Assembly: GCA_029216955.1 (NCBI GenBank)
Contig: JANAVB010012160.1
Coordinates: 47,452-111,451, forward strand
Source of the DNA: Iris pallida
Taxonomy: Eukaryota; Streptophyta; Magnoliopsida; Asparagales; Iridaceae
Length of the DNA stretch: 64,000 nucleotides
Direction: 5' to 3'
Shown: positions 43,062 through 54,870 of the stretch, one piece after another
Layout: each line of letters starts with the position of its first letter
Position numbering within the stretch: position 1 is the first letter of the stretch
Translations under genes and position numbers: made by a program
Notes under the pieces: model-generated
Databases searched by the model: none
Told to the model about the DNA's origin: nothing
What the model saw: only the letters and a program-made list of their open reading frames with translations

Positions 43062-46000
43062 TCAAGATGGGCGATAGATATTAATCATTCCCATCTTGTT
43101 ACATAGCTTCGACAGACTAAATGAACTAAGACCCTTAGTCAGACAGTCTGCCACTTGTTCTTCTGAGCGAACATGATCAATCTTCAGTATCCCTTGTTCA
43201 AGCTTCTTTTTGATGAAGAATCGATCGATCTCGATGTGCTTCGTTCTGTCGTGCTGAACTGGATTGTTAGCAATACTTATTACAGCTTGACTATCGCTCA
43301 GAAGACGTAACGGTGCTCCCTTGTCCTAGCTTCAACTCTGTCAGCAACGCTTTCACCCACTGCAACTCCGACACTCCCAAAGCCATTGCTCTGTATTCTG
43401 CTTCAGCTGTAGACCGTGCTACCACTGACTGTTTCTTGCTTCTCCATGAGACCAAGTTTCCTCCTACAATGACACAATATCCCGTGGTAGACCTTCTATC
43501 GTCTATACAGCTCGCCCAGTCTGCATCGCAGTATCCCTCAACTTCTATACTTCTATTCTTCTTGAACCATAGCCCTTTTCCCGGCATCCCTTTCAGATAT
43601 CTCAAGATCTAAAATACTGCATCCATATGACCTGTTCTTGGATCATGCATGTAGCGACTTACTACGCTCACCGCAAATGAGATATCAGGGCGAGTGTGCC
43701 CCAGATAAATCAATCTTCCTACAAGTCGTTGATATCTTTCACGATCCACTGGCGAGTTTTGACTTCAGTTTAGCGATCTCGACTTCATCATTACCTGTGA
43801 TTACTATATCATCCATGTATACAGCAAGTATAGTGATGTGGCCTCTTACATGCTGAAGGAAGACAGTATGATCTGCATTTGCTTGATGGTATCCCATGCC
43901 TGTAACAACCTTTCTGAATCTGTCAAATCAGGCTCGAGGAGATTGCTTGAGTCCATATAGTGACTTCTTTAGTTTGCACACTTTTCCATGCGACGTCCCT
44001 CCGTCTGATTCTGTAACGTAGCACCCTGGCGGGAGTTCCATGTATACTTCTTCTTGTAGGTCCCCATGAAGAAAGGCATTCTTCACATCTAACTGGTATA
44101 GCTTCCACCCATAGTTTGCTGCAATGGAGACCATAGTTCTTACGGTACTCACTTTTGCTACCGGAGCAAACGTCTCATTATAGTCGATGTCATGTGATTG
44201 TGTGTATCCTTTTGTAACCAACCTTATCTTGTATCGTTCCACCTTTCCTTCTGACGTCTCCTTTACTGTGTACACCTATTTGTATCCCACAGTTTTCTTC
44301 CCTTTGGGTAATGGAACCAGCTCCCACGTCTTATTTTTCTCCAGTGCCCCAAGTTCTTCCATCATTGCAGCTTTCCGCCTTGGATCTTTCTTTGCTTCCT
44401 GCCAACACTTGGGTAACGAAGTAGAGTCTAATGATGTAATGAAGGCTCGATAATTCAAAAAATGTTAGAATAAGACTGGTAGTTGGCAATATCATGTTCA
44501 TAATCATCAAAACGACTAGGAGCCTTACCCGCATTGATGCGAGAAGATCTCCTTAAGGGAGCAATAGGTGGTGGAAAGATCATACCATCAGAGTCAGAGA
44601 GATCCGTATCAGAATCAGATTGATTCAGTACGTGGGCAACGTTTTCAAGAGTTGGAGCAGGAGTAGACGAGGGACTTGGTACAGTAGGCACAGGGCACGG
44701 TACAGGCATAGTACTGGACTTCTGCTATCTTCTTCTGTAGACTTGGAGCTCCTTTTCCATTGTATGCTGCTCCCCCTGTTTAACATATGTATCTTCTTCA
44801 TCTTCTGTATCAGAGTCACTGCTTTCTCTCCCTTTCGTCCAGTTTTCTACGATCAGGTATGGGACCGATCCGACTACCACAGATGGACTTAATTTCTTCC
44901 CCTCACATCTAACACCCTCTATGTTAGGTGTGTCACCAAACGTCGAACCGTCATCCGAACCATAATATGGTTCCAGTTCTCTGAATGTAACGTCCATGCT
45001 TATAAATATTTTTCGTTCAACTGGGCTCCAACATACGTAACCCTTCTGAGTTGTCGTGTACCCGACAAAGACACATTTAACCGCTCTAGGATCCAGTTTG
45101 CCAACTCTTGGCCTATTATCTTGGACAAAACATACACACCCTAAATACTTTCGGTGGAACAGTGTACGTGGTTGCACCAGTAAGCATCTCCAGCAGTGTC
45201 TTCCAGTCCAATACCTGAGATGGCACTCGGTTGATGAGATAAGAAGTCGTTAACACCGTCTGCCCCCATAAGTGTTTCGGAACATTCATAGCCAGCATCA
45301 TCGTCCGTGCCACCTTCAGCAGGTGTCTGTTCTTCCGTTCGGCCACACCATTTTGTGCCGGTGTATAGGCACAGGAAGTTTGGTGTAGTATGCCATGAGT
45401 GGATAAATACTCAGCAACCTTCCTATTTGTATACTCCGTCCCATTGTCAGACCGTAAGCACTTAATTTTAGTGCCATATTGAGTTTCTACCCGGCGATGA
45501 AAGTCTCAAAACGCCTCAAAGACGTCACTTTTATTCTTCATAAGGTACACCCATGTCACGCGAGTATAACAATCAATAAAAGTGACGAACCATCGAAAAC
45601 CGTTAATACCGGTTGTAGGACAAGGGCCCCATACGTCTGAATATATCATATCAAAAGCAGCCGAACTCCTACTACCTGAAATCACATAGGTGCTTCTGGT
45701 ATGTTTACCCAACTCACAAGTATGACAAAATAACTTCTCTTTATTAGCCCTGTGGTATAAGGACGGATACGTTCGACTAATAATTTTTAAAGAAGAATGA
45801 CCGACACGTCGGTGGTGGAGTAGCAAGTCATCTTCGACACTGTGCCGTGAATCTTCTGGTGGTGTGTCAGCTACCAGAGATGCCAAAGCTTTGTCCAGTC
45901 GAGTCCTGTCCAAGTACCACAGCCCCTTATGCCATGTGACTAGTCCCAAGTCGTCGTCTTGTCCCCTTCTCCTGAAAAGTCACCGTAGGAATATCAAAGA

Positions 46001-46236
46001 AAATAGTACAGTTAAGATCAAGGATAATGGCACTAATAGAAAGAAGATTGACAGGAAAAGACGGAGCATGTAAGACATTGGTGAGAGTGAGAGAAGGGAT
46101 GCATGCGATAGTGCCTTTACCCATGATAGGGCTAGAGTTACCATCAGCAGTCTGAATGCTCTCCGACGTCGGTAGGTGAGTATAGTCCTGGAACTCACCG
46201 CAGGGATCCCGTGACATGGCGAGATTCCCTAGAGTC
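43062..46236 (-). pseudogene. Copia-G pol remnant: protease, integrase, RT, RNase H
   Basis: The protease site reads MDSRESRHVTG (about 46236-46204). The Gly after the catalytic Asp-Ser is Arg, so the protease should be inactive. Pre-integrase and integrase: LLLHHRRVGHSSLK to CHTCELGKHTRS and GFRWFVTFIDCYTRVTWVYL (45830-45560). Later WGQTVLTTSYLINRVPSQV (45280). [34 protein letters not shown] (44100-44070), YMDD near 43808-43819. RNase H: DADWASCIDDRRSTTGYC (43540), ARSTAEAEYRAMA. Ends IYRPS and TGA at 43062-43064. Frame breaks near 45500, 45350, 44720, 44460, 44275, 43920 and 43290. Confidence 0.92.
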
Positions 46237-47452
46237 CATAATCCAACCTGGTTGGTGGACAGCTGCTGCAAGAGCACGTGCATGTATACCTGTGCCGTTT
46301 TGGGCAAAGCAAGTGATGTGGTCCCCCGAGGTAGATGACGTCCCATTACTGTCGTCCGAACCCAGCTTCGTGCCGTGAGGAACTCTTTCTCAAGAGGGGT
46401 TAACTCAGCCAGGTGATGGTCGCCCCCTTCCTCCGCCAGATTAGCTTTGTGTCCTCCAGAATAATTTTCCCATCTACCAGCATAACTGCCTCTACCACCA
46501 CGGCGTCCTCCGCGGCCCCGTCCACAATCACTCGACTGACTGTGCAGGGGTTTGGAACAAAATCTGATGTAATTTCTTGAGTCACCACAGTTGTGGCAAA
46601 CACCGACCACAGAAGGAGGCTGATTGAAGACGGCAAGGGTAGACTTATCAACGGTGGCTTGCTCCCCCTGGAAAGAGCCCTTGTTGGGCATCAACTTCAA
46701 GCGAGCCTCTTCTTGTGCCATGGCAGCTATGGCTTCTTCTAAGGTGGGAAGCATGGGCTGTACCAGGAGTACATTCCTTCTATTCTCAAATACAGGATTA
46801 AGACCCTTCAAGAACTTCATCATCCGTTGACGCAAAATATAATCCAAGAAATTTTGGAAATATTTCACAAATGCGGGTTCGACTTGGGCATCTTCCATCC
46901 CAAGAGGATCATAGTGATCTAGATCAGACCAGAACTTCTTCAACAGTGCTGCATACTCATAGATGGTACGGTCGTCCAGGGCCATCCCTATCAAGTTCAT
47001 CCTGCAATTGGAAGATCCGCATAGGATTGCCGGAGTCGGAGTACATATCCTTTAGTTTGCCATATATTAGCAGCAGCCTCCATCGCCTCTACATTGCCCC
47101 ACACCTGGTCGGTCAAGGAGGCGGTCAACCATCCAGCCACAACATTGTTGACAATATCCCAAACAGTAAACTCCTTTGAGGAGGGATCATCTGGCGCCTT
47201 GGTTTGGCCATTAACATAGCCAACCAAGCCACGTCCCCTCAGCGTCCGCATGTCCTGCCGTAACCATTTCAAGTAATTGGACGTGCCTTTCAACTTCGTC
47301 TCTAACTTGTCCAGCTTCCCCATTTTGTAAGGTGACGGATCCACATCATTATGGATCACACGTGGGGTCACCTCGGTTAATCTCTTTGATAAAATATCAT
47401 CAACCAAGGCCTTCATCTCATCTGCTGTCAGTTTACCACTGATCGAATCCAT
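46237..47452 (-). pseudogene. Copia-G gag remnant
   Basis: MDSISGKLTADEMKALVDDI at 47452, then GTSNYLKWLRQDMRTLRGRG, VWDIVNNVVAGW and NVEAMEAAANIW. A frame break lies near 47060. The main later part (47000-46240) has MNLIGMALDDRTIYEYAALL, SDLDHYDPLGMEDAQVEPAF and RMMKFLKGLNPVFENRR, then a zinc-knuckle relic VCHNCGDSRNYIRFC near 46590 in which the expected Gly-His is Arg-Asn. An Arg/Gly-rich stretch (GRGGRRGGRGSY) follows. The gag is better preserved than in Copia-D. Confidence 0.9.
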
Positions 47453-47937
47453 GGCATCTTCAACGTTAATTCGTCGTTGTCGGCTTCGTCTTTGTCGTCA
47501 TCGTCGGCCGCGTCGTCGTCGTCGTCTGTATGTAAAGTCTTCAACGGAGACCTTACGACTGCGCAGTCAACGTGGCCAATACCGACGTGCGCATGTAGAT
47601 CCTAATTTATAGATCGAGAACGGAAAACAAATAAAGCATTTGTAATTCCGGAGGGCAGTAATCTAGGAACAAAAGGTGCAAATAAAGTATTTGACAGCCA
47701 TCCGTCGTCGAAAAATCACCCACATAATCTCTCTCTCAAAATTATGGTTTTTTCGAAAAGAAAGAAAAAAAGGAGGGGGTGTCGGGGGGGACAGGGCGTC
47801 GGGGGGGAGGAACTGCCGGGGGGGCGTCTGGAGGGGGGAGGGGGGACTGCCGGGGGGGAAGGGGGACTGCCGGTGGGGGAAGGGTGGGGGCTACTGCCGG
47901 TAGGGAAAGAGGGGGGAGGAAATTTTTTTGAGGTTAT
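47453..47937 (-). other. Copia-G leader with a C-rich tract
   Basis: Minus-strand leader. About 47765-47930 is C-rich on the minus strand (GGGGGG runs on the plus strand), like 16250-16560 in Copia-D. Next to gag there are CGTCGT-type repeats (about 47470-47530). No gene. Confidence 0.8.
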
Positions 47938-47950
47938 GGCTCTGATACCA
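47938..47950 (-). promoter_or_regulatory. Copia-G primer-binding site, initiator Met tRNA
   Basis: Minus strand TGGTATCAGAGCC, adjoining the 5' LTR. Confidence 0.93.
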
Positions 47951-48070
47951 TGTAGAGAATAATTGTTATGTGTTTTATTGATTGGTTACTCCACTATTTA
48001 TAGGGAGTCTAGCTCCTCTTCATACTACATTTTTCAATGTGGGACTAAAGTCCCTTATTAGTTCTCAACA
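47951..48070 (-). repeat. Copia-G 5' LTR (120 bp)
   Basis: Three substitutions relative to 42935-43054. Contains the AGTCCCACATTG box and a CTATAAATAG TATA box (minus strand). Confidence 0.95.
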
Positions 48071-48075
48071 ATTTC

Positions 48076-49658
48076 ACCCATTCTGAGTTTGTATTCATTA
48101 AGAATCTCCAAGTTAATTTGGTAAGAAAAGCCATATTGGTTATGTATGGATCCCTGATACCGAGTCCCCCTTGTAGCTTCGGTTTAGTAAACTTCGACCA
48201 GACACTGAACTATAATTTTCTTGCTTGTCTCAGAGCTTCTCCACCAGAAGTTTCTCTGATGTTGAGTCAGTTTACTAGTATTTTTTTTTGGAACCAGTTA
48301 TGATGACAGATGGTAAACTGGAAGAGAAGAAAGGGTGGATTTGATAAACGTTGTCTTCCTTGCATGGGACAAACACTTCCCTTTCCAGCCTAGTAGCTCA
48401 AAGAGCTAGCATCAAGGAGATCGGAATAAGTGGAAACTCTTTTCTTTGAAATAAGTTTATGACCCAGATATTTTTCATTATAACTCATTAGTTTGACATA
48501 AAGAATATGCAGAAAAATTTACCGCAAATAAATATCCAATCTGCTCAAAAATGTATGGAAGATTTATCAAAGTTAATTCTTTGACCATACCACATTTCAT
48601 AGGATTGGAGAATTGACTTGATTTGTAATATTACTACGAATAGAGCAAAGGCTAAAAATCATGAGATTGTTTGCAAATGCAAGATGTGAATATGATCTAG
48701 AATTGTTATTCACTTTGATACCATCAAATAAGTGATTCCTCTCCATTATAGATATATGTTTGGACAAAATTTCCCTACACAATATGAAAGGTACGGGAAA
48801 ATAGGATATCCCTGCCTTATACCCTTATTAGGAGCGAACTTTTTTGAAGGAGAGCCATTAACCAAAATGAAGAAAGTAACAGTTGTAATACAGTGCATAA
48901 TGATGTCATGAGATTTGCTCTGTAACCCAAATACTTTAAGGACCTGACCAATTAGATCCCAACTAAGTCTGTCATAGGCTTTCAACATATCTATTTTAAG
49001 AGCAAAGGAACATTTGTTAGAATTGAATTTTGATATGGAGTGTATAAGCACTTGAGCAATAACTATATTGTCATATATTTGCTTCCTAGGTACAAAGGCA
49101 TTTTGAAACAGACTTATGAGTTTATCAAAGAGTGGTCTGATCCTATTAGCAAGAATTTTGGTAATGATTTTATAAATCATATTACACATAGAAATTGGCC
49201 TGAATTCAGCTAGGGAAGTAGGGTTGGATACTTTAGGAATTAAAGCAATAAAAGTATGATTTAAGAAAATAGGCATGAAACTATTGGAGAAAAACTTTTG
49301 GACAGGAGCGGTTACCTTCTTGCCAACTGTATCCCAGCATTTTTGATAGAATAGTGCTGAAATCCATCTGGGCCTGGGGGATTTACATGGACTCGTGCTC
49401 TTGATAGTCAAATGGATCTCCTCTGCTGATGGTATCCTGCATATAGAATCATTCTCGGTGGTTCAATTTTGAGGAAGCTTATTAAGAATGCTAGTAGGCA
49501 CTGGAGATGTGTGAACTGCCATAAAGATCATACTGAAATGTTTCGCTGTCAGATATATCCTCATGTTCATAAGCGTAATCTTCAGTATCCTTCAAAAGGG
49601 TAGAGATTGCGTTTCTCTATTTTCTATCAGTAGCCGATAAGTGAAAAAACTTGGTATT
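48076..49658 (-). pseudogene. LINE linker and reverse transcriptase
   Basis: Starts at the edge of Copia-H with SNTKFFHLSATDRK (about 49660-49620), the usual join of endonuclease to RT in plant LINEs. RT core: FIALIPKVSNPTSLAEFRPI (about 49260-49200), KILANRIRP, LFQNAFVPRKQIYDN, ALKIDMLKAYDRLSWDLI (48990-48940), GIRQGYPIFPYL. The catalytic box reads FANN at 48666-48677 where active LINEs have two Asp, so the enzyme is dead. Downstream, HARKTTFIKSTLSSLPVYHL near 48290 and FWWRSS lead to the edge of Copia-G. Multiple stops and shifts. Confidence 0.9.
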
Positions 49659-49663
49659 ACTAT

Positions 49664-50892
49664 TATTGGTGCTTTCTTTACATGGAGAGAGCTTGCTCTC
49701 AACATGCCTTGTAAAAGTTTAGTCCCACATCGAAAATGCACCATGAGTTATCTCAACATATATACTTGGTTGTGTTGTTGAGAGATGCACATGGGGTGGT
49801 GACCCTAAGGAGGGAACCATGTGGGTGATTTTACTAGGAGGTAAGAATAAGGCTCCAAGGATTAAGCATTAATGTTTTTGTCATTCTCTTGGATTAATCC
49901 CCTATGGAGCTAAGCCCCAAAGGGGCTTAGCGACTCGGACTCGGACTCGGGCTCAGACTCGGGCTCATGGGCTCATGAGACGTAATGTGGCATTTTGTTG
50001 GTGCACTTTGCACTTAGCACGTCAGCAGTCATGCGGCTCATATGCGGCCATGCGGTCTTATACGGTCTCATGCGGTCTCATGCAGTCCATGCGGTTCATG
50101 CGGTCCATGCGGCACTTGCGGCCATGCGGCCAGGCTGCTGCTGCCGCATGGATGGCTCCGCTGACTGTACAGACTACAAGTCAGTTATGGAAAGACTGAT
50201 TCAATGCGATTAATTCAGATCCACTTTTTGTGGATTTGATTCAATCTTTCCATAAGATTTAAATTAATTTCGTTGCTATCTTTGTGGAATTTGAATTAAT
50301 TTCGTTGCTATCTTTGTGAGATTTGATTCAATCTTTCCATAAGATTTGAATTAATTTCGTTGCTATCTTTGTGGGATTTGATTCAATCTTTCCATAACTG
50401 AAGAGGCGGCTAGGGTTTCCACCCTCTCTCTATATATACTCTCTTCTGGCCTCCTTTGTGAAAAATACTAAGAATTTCATAAGTTCAGAAAAGAGAGAGA
50501 GAGGGAGCTGCTGCCGCCATTGCAAGTCCATCCGAGGAATCAGAACATAGGTGACTTCGAGCGTTCCACAAGTTCTTCAACTTGCTGATTCCTGGAAGCA
50601 ATTCATGTAGGGCAAATCTTGCTTTGAGCAACGGTGTTTTGACATCCCAGCAACTTTTTTCATCTCATCTTTTTCTAGATTATTGTAACTCGTTCTGTCC
50701 CAATTGTAACACGTTTGCAAGGAAGAACGAGAGATCTTCTCTTCTCTATTTTCCTCATTCATATTGTAATATGGTTATTTGGCTTTTTGTATCATCGTAG
50801 ATCTTGAGTTTGATCACTGCAAAGTTTTTGTGTGACTCTCAGATCTCGATTTCATCAGTTTTTCCATCTTTGGTCAAGCCCCGGGACTAACA
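49664..50892 (+). repeat. Copia-H 5' LTR (1229 bp)
   Basis: Starts TATTGGTGC (partner TGTTGGTGC), ends GGGACTAACA. AGTCCCACATCG at 49721-49732; hairpin at 49909-49931; GACTCGG hexamers to about 49970; ATGCGGTC-type array at about 50030-50153; near-repeats of TTTGAATTAATTTCGTTGC at 50260-50400; TATA box at 50430-50439; pairing segment AATCTTGCTTTGAG at 50615-50628. Confidence 0.95.
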
Positions 50893-50894
50893 AT

Positions 50895-50907
50895 CTAAAG
50901 CAAGATC
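50895..50907 (+). promoter_or_regulatory. Copia-H primer-binding position: imperfectly complementary to its own LTR
   Basis: Reads CTAAAGCAAGATC two bases after the LTR. It is complementary to AATCTTGCTTTGAG in the LTR (50615-50628) except for one missing base and one terminal mismatch. No TGG start. Confidence 0.6.
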
Positions 50908-50914
50908 CTTGTAG

Positions 50915-51852
50915 ATGGAAAACATTATTGCTTCACTCGTCCAATCGGACTACTGCAAGTTGGAAAAGTTCGATAGAGAGCATTATCAAGTCTGGAAGAG
51001 GAAGGTTTATCTAACTCATCAACTCAAAGACGTTGATCATGTACTGTTGGAGGAAGAACCTTCTGTTCCAGACACTGGGTCTACTGCCACAATCAATGCG
51101 GTTACCAAAGTCCAGGCCAAATGGAGAAGGGAAAATAGCATCTGCAGGCTTCTTATCCTGAATGCTATAGAGGATTCCCTGGCAGAATCCTACTCGAAGA
51201 AGGAATTTGCCAGAGACATATAGGAGTCTGTGGAAAAACTGTATGAAGAAGACAGGAACAGGAGCAAGATGTTTGTGGTTGAAAAATATCACAAATTGCC
51301 CTTTGAGGACGAGAAGTCCATGTTGCCACATATAAAGGAATTTCTGAAGCTGCGTCAGAAACTGGAAGACGAAGAGATGCCCCTTCCCGACAAGTTTGTC
51401 GTTGGAGGGATCGTCTCAAAACTTTCTGCTGGATGGAGTACCTTCTATGCAAGGATGCTCAGAAAGAAGCTAGACATTAGCTTGGGAGACCTACTTCAAG
51501 AGATCTATGTTGAGGACGAGATGCGTTCCCAACAGAAGATGGACACTCTGTCCAAACAGTTGGCTAAGGCCAATCTAGTGCAGACGAGAGATCCCAGGGG
51601 AAGCATGCGGCTTCTCATCACAAGAAGAAGGACTTCACCAATCTAAAAGTGAATGGTCCTTCATTCAAGCAACATAAGTCCAAGTCCCAAGTGACTTGTT
51701 TCAATTATGGCGAGAAAGGCCACTACAAGAGTGAATGCACATCCAAGCCTAAACAATCAGAAAAAAGTGAGCCTAGTAAGGTTTCATTGGTTTCTAATAT
51801 TGTTGCTATGATCGCACAGGTCACAACTGTGGGGGTTGAGTGTGACTGGTAG
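50915..51852 (+). pseudogene. Copia-H gag remnant ending at an amber codon
   Basis: MENIIASLVQSDYCKLEKFD at 50915 just after the primer region. NSICRLLILNAIEDSLAESY follows near 51130. A TAG at 51221-51223 stands where Copia-B has Trp. Next comes EKLYEEDRNRSKMFVVEKYH, then DKFVVGGIVSKLSAGWSTFY near 51390. After a frame break near 51640 the zinc knuckle CFNYGEKGHYKSEC (51699-51740) has Tyr for the second Cys. The frame stops at TAG 51850-51852, one codon before IDTGATCHV, exactly as in Copia-B. Confidence 0.92.
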
Positions 51853-54513
51853 ATAGACACTGGTGCGACTTGCCATGTCTGTTCTGGCAAGGAATGGTTC
51901 GTCACGTACCAGCCGATATCTGAGAAGGTTGTCATGGCGATCCAGGCCCAAGCTGAAGTTCTGGGGATCAGGACTGTGGAGCTGAAACTCACTTCTGGGA
52001 ACACTTTGACGCTTCAAGGTGTGAAGTATGTTCCGATGATTGCCAAGAACCTGATCTCTGGAAGCCTGCTCTGCAACGTAGGCTTGAGGATGGACATCAA
52101 TGCTGGTCAGATGGTGATTTCCAAGAAGGGAACATACTTCGGGAAGGCTTATCAAACCGAAGGAATGTTTAAAATTCAACTTGTCAACCAGTTTAATGAC
52201 ATTAATGCAGTTGCATTTTCTGATTATTCTCTTGAGTTGTGGCATAATAGACTAGGATATGTTCATTGTAAAAGAATTAACAAAATGTCTAGTCTAGGAC
52301 TTATCTCCAAATGTGGGGGTAAGGTGGAGAAGTGTGAAGTATGTGCTCAGACGAAGATCACAAGGAAACCCTTTCATCGGGTCAATCGAAGCACAGATCT
52401 TCTGGAGTTAGTACACTCCGATATCTGTGACTTCAAACATTTCTCCACGAAGGCCGGGATAAAGTATTTTATAACCTTCATCGATGACGTCTCAAAATAC
52501 GCATTCGTCTACTTGCTCAAGACTAAAGACGAAGCTTTCAAGAAGTTCAGAGAGTTCAGGGCCGAAGCTGAACGGCAGACTGGATAATAACTCAAGAGGT
52601 TGAGAAGTGATCGAGGTGGAGAGTACAGGTCTCATGACTTCGCATCGTTCTACAAAGAACATGGAATCATATGCGAGACTACTGCTCCATATTCTCCTCA
52701 ATTCCAACGGAGTAGCAGAGAGAAAAAAACTGAACATTAACAGAAATGATGAATTCAATGCTGCTTACTGCAGGTCTTCCAAAATGCTACTGGGGAGAAG
52801 CTGTATTAACGGCCACTTTTATTCTGAATAGAGTGCCATATGCAACTTCAGACGTAACTCCTCATGAACTCTAGTTTAAAGTCAGACCAAACTTGAATGT
52901 CATTCGAGTGTGGGGGTGTCTGGCGTATGTGAAGCTCCCAGATCTGAAGATTCAGAAGCTGGGGACAAGGACTACGAAGGCGATCTTCTTGGGGTATGTC
53001 GAGAAGAGTGATGCTCGGAGATTTCTTGATATTGAGTCAAATCATATCATCGAATCTCGCGATGCTGAATACTTTGAAGACAAGTTTGCAAAAGACAAAA
53101 ACATTGTTCTTTCGGACATTCCAAAAATAATGTAGGTGCAAATGAGACTGAAATCTCATATGGGCCAGTAGTCCAAGAAGAAGCTGTTGTTGATGAAACG
53201 ACTCTTGTACCAGAACTCGCAGAGCCGTCAGCAAAGTGAGCGAGGAGACCTAAAGACTTCGGAGATGACTTTGTCACCTATCATGTGGAAGCAGATCCGC
53301 TTACCTATGATGAGGCGATGAAGACCAGAGATGCTATCTTCTGGAAAGGAGGCAGTGAATGACGAGTTTGACTCTATCACCTCCAATAACACATGGGTGT
53401 TGGTAGATCTACCTGAAGGAGAAAAGCCCATCGGATGTAAATGGATCTTCAAGAAGAAGATGAAGGCAGATGGAACTATTGACAAGTTCAAGGCCAGGCT
53501 GGTAGCCAAGGGATTTTCTCAGAAATAGGGGATAGACTACTTTGACACGTACGCTCCAGTAGCTCGGATGACAACCATCAGGATGTTAATCGCTCTAGCA
53601 GCCATACATAAGTTGGTGATACATCAGATGGATGTAAAGACAACATTCCTGAATGGGGAGCTGACCGAAGAGATTTACATGCAACAGCCAGATGGATTTG
53701 TCGTCAAAGGTCATGAAGACAAAGTCTGCAAGTTGGTGAAATCATTGTATGGTTTGAAGCAAGCTCCTAAGATGTGGCAAGAGAAGTTTGACAAAGTTAT
53801 TAGGTCAAACAGGCTACAGAGTCAGCGAGACGGACAAATGTGTTTACACAAAGTTCACTGATGGAAGAGGAGTCATCGTTTGTCTGTACGTGGACGACAT
53901 GCTAATCCTAGGGACGGATATAGGTTGTGTCACGGAGACAAAGAAGTTCTCTCAACCAAGTTCAGTATGAAGGACTTAGGGGATGCAGATGTCATCTTGG
54001 GCATAAAGATCATCCGGACAGACACTGGAGTAGCGCTGTCATAATCTCACTACATTGAGAAGATGCTCGCACGCTATGGGTATAAGGATCTTCCAGGGAT
54101 CGATATGCCATACAGGTGTGATCAGAAGCTGAAGCCAAACTCGAGGGAAAGCGTCAGGCAGCTGGAGTATTCTAGCATTATCGGAAAGTTTGATGTACGC
54201 AACCACTACCACAAGGCCTGACATAGCTTTAGTCGTGGGAATGCTGAGTCGGTTCACAAGCAACCCAGGGGTTGAGCACTGGAAAGCTGTGAAGCGGGTG
54301 ATGAGATATCTCAAGAAGACTCAGACATATGTACTGCACTACAACGGGTATCCGACAGTAGTGGAAGGCTTCAGTGATGCTAGCTGGTGTTCAAGGTGGA
54401 AAGCGAGAGATCCACTAGGTGGACATGTCTTTTCCTTGGGTGGTGCTGCTATATCGTGGAAGTCGAAGAAGCAGACTATACTCTATTGTTCCTCCATGGA
54501 ATATGAATTCTAT
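51853..54513 (+). pseudogene. Copia-H pol remnant: protease, integrase, RT, start of RNase H
   Basis: Protease IDTGATCHV at 51853. Pre-integrase LELWHNRLGYVHCKR to CEVCAQTK (52230-52360). Integrase: LVHSDICDF, FITFIDDVSKYAFVYLL, RSDRGGEYRSHDF after two stops near 52585, and VWGCLAYVKLPDLK (52905). RT: GCKWIFKKKMKADGT (53436), HQMDVKTTFLNGEL, and YVDD at 53887-53898 (intact). RNase [32 protein letters not shown], then the CACTA insertion at 54514. Frame breaks near 52690, 52870, 53140, 53345, 53530, 53810, 53945 and 54200. Confidence 0.92.
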
Positions 54514-54660
54514 CACTACAACAAAAAACCCTTTTAATGACGCTCGACAAGGAGTTTTAATGACGGATGATACATAAGCGTTATCAAGTTGAAAATACCT
54601 TTTTTCTATGACGGTTAGGACTAATTCTGGACTTTTTATAACGTTTATAAAATAAAGCGT
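54514..54660. repeat. CACTA left subterminal repeat region
   Basis: Multiple TAATGACGCT, TAATGACGG, TATGACGG and ATAACG motifs in both orientations. The right end (58410-58600) has CATGACG, CATAACGC, TATGACGC and GTCATTAATGACGC. Confidence 0.8.
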
Positions 54661-54870
54661 TATTAATATTTTAGAGCGGTGGCAAACTTGTAATTAATAG
54701 ACTTCCAACAAAACCCTTCACCTCCCAATCTTTTTTAGAGCTTCCCTCCTCCCCCTCTTCCCTCCTCTCCATGAACCCTAAAATTTTCCAAAGCCCACTT
54801 CAAGGTCACTCTATACTATTCTGTACCCACTTCCTCACTTTCCGCCTCCTCACTCTCCACCCTCCTCACC

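Larger units (their letters stand above)
42935..48070 (-). mobile_element. Copia-G: complete Copia element with short LTRs, TSD ATTTC
   Basis: A 5136-bp element in the LINE, with ATTTC at 42930-42934 and 48071-48075. LTRs of 120 bp differ at three positions. Same family as Copia-D (gag starts MDSISGKLTA in both) but in the opposite orientation and at an independent site. Initiator Met primer site, G/C-rich leader, gag, pol, GAGGGGGAG polypurine tract. Protease active site altered. Confidence 0.96.

Noticed and set aside
49975..50213. His/Ala/Val repeat frames (and 60327-60615)
   Set aside because: Translation of the ATGCGGTC array of the Copia-H LTR.
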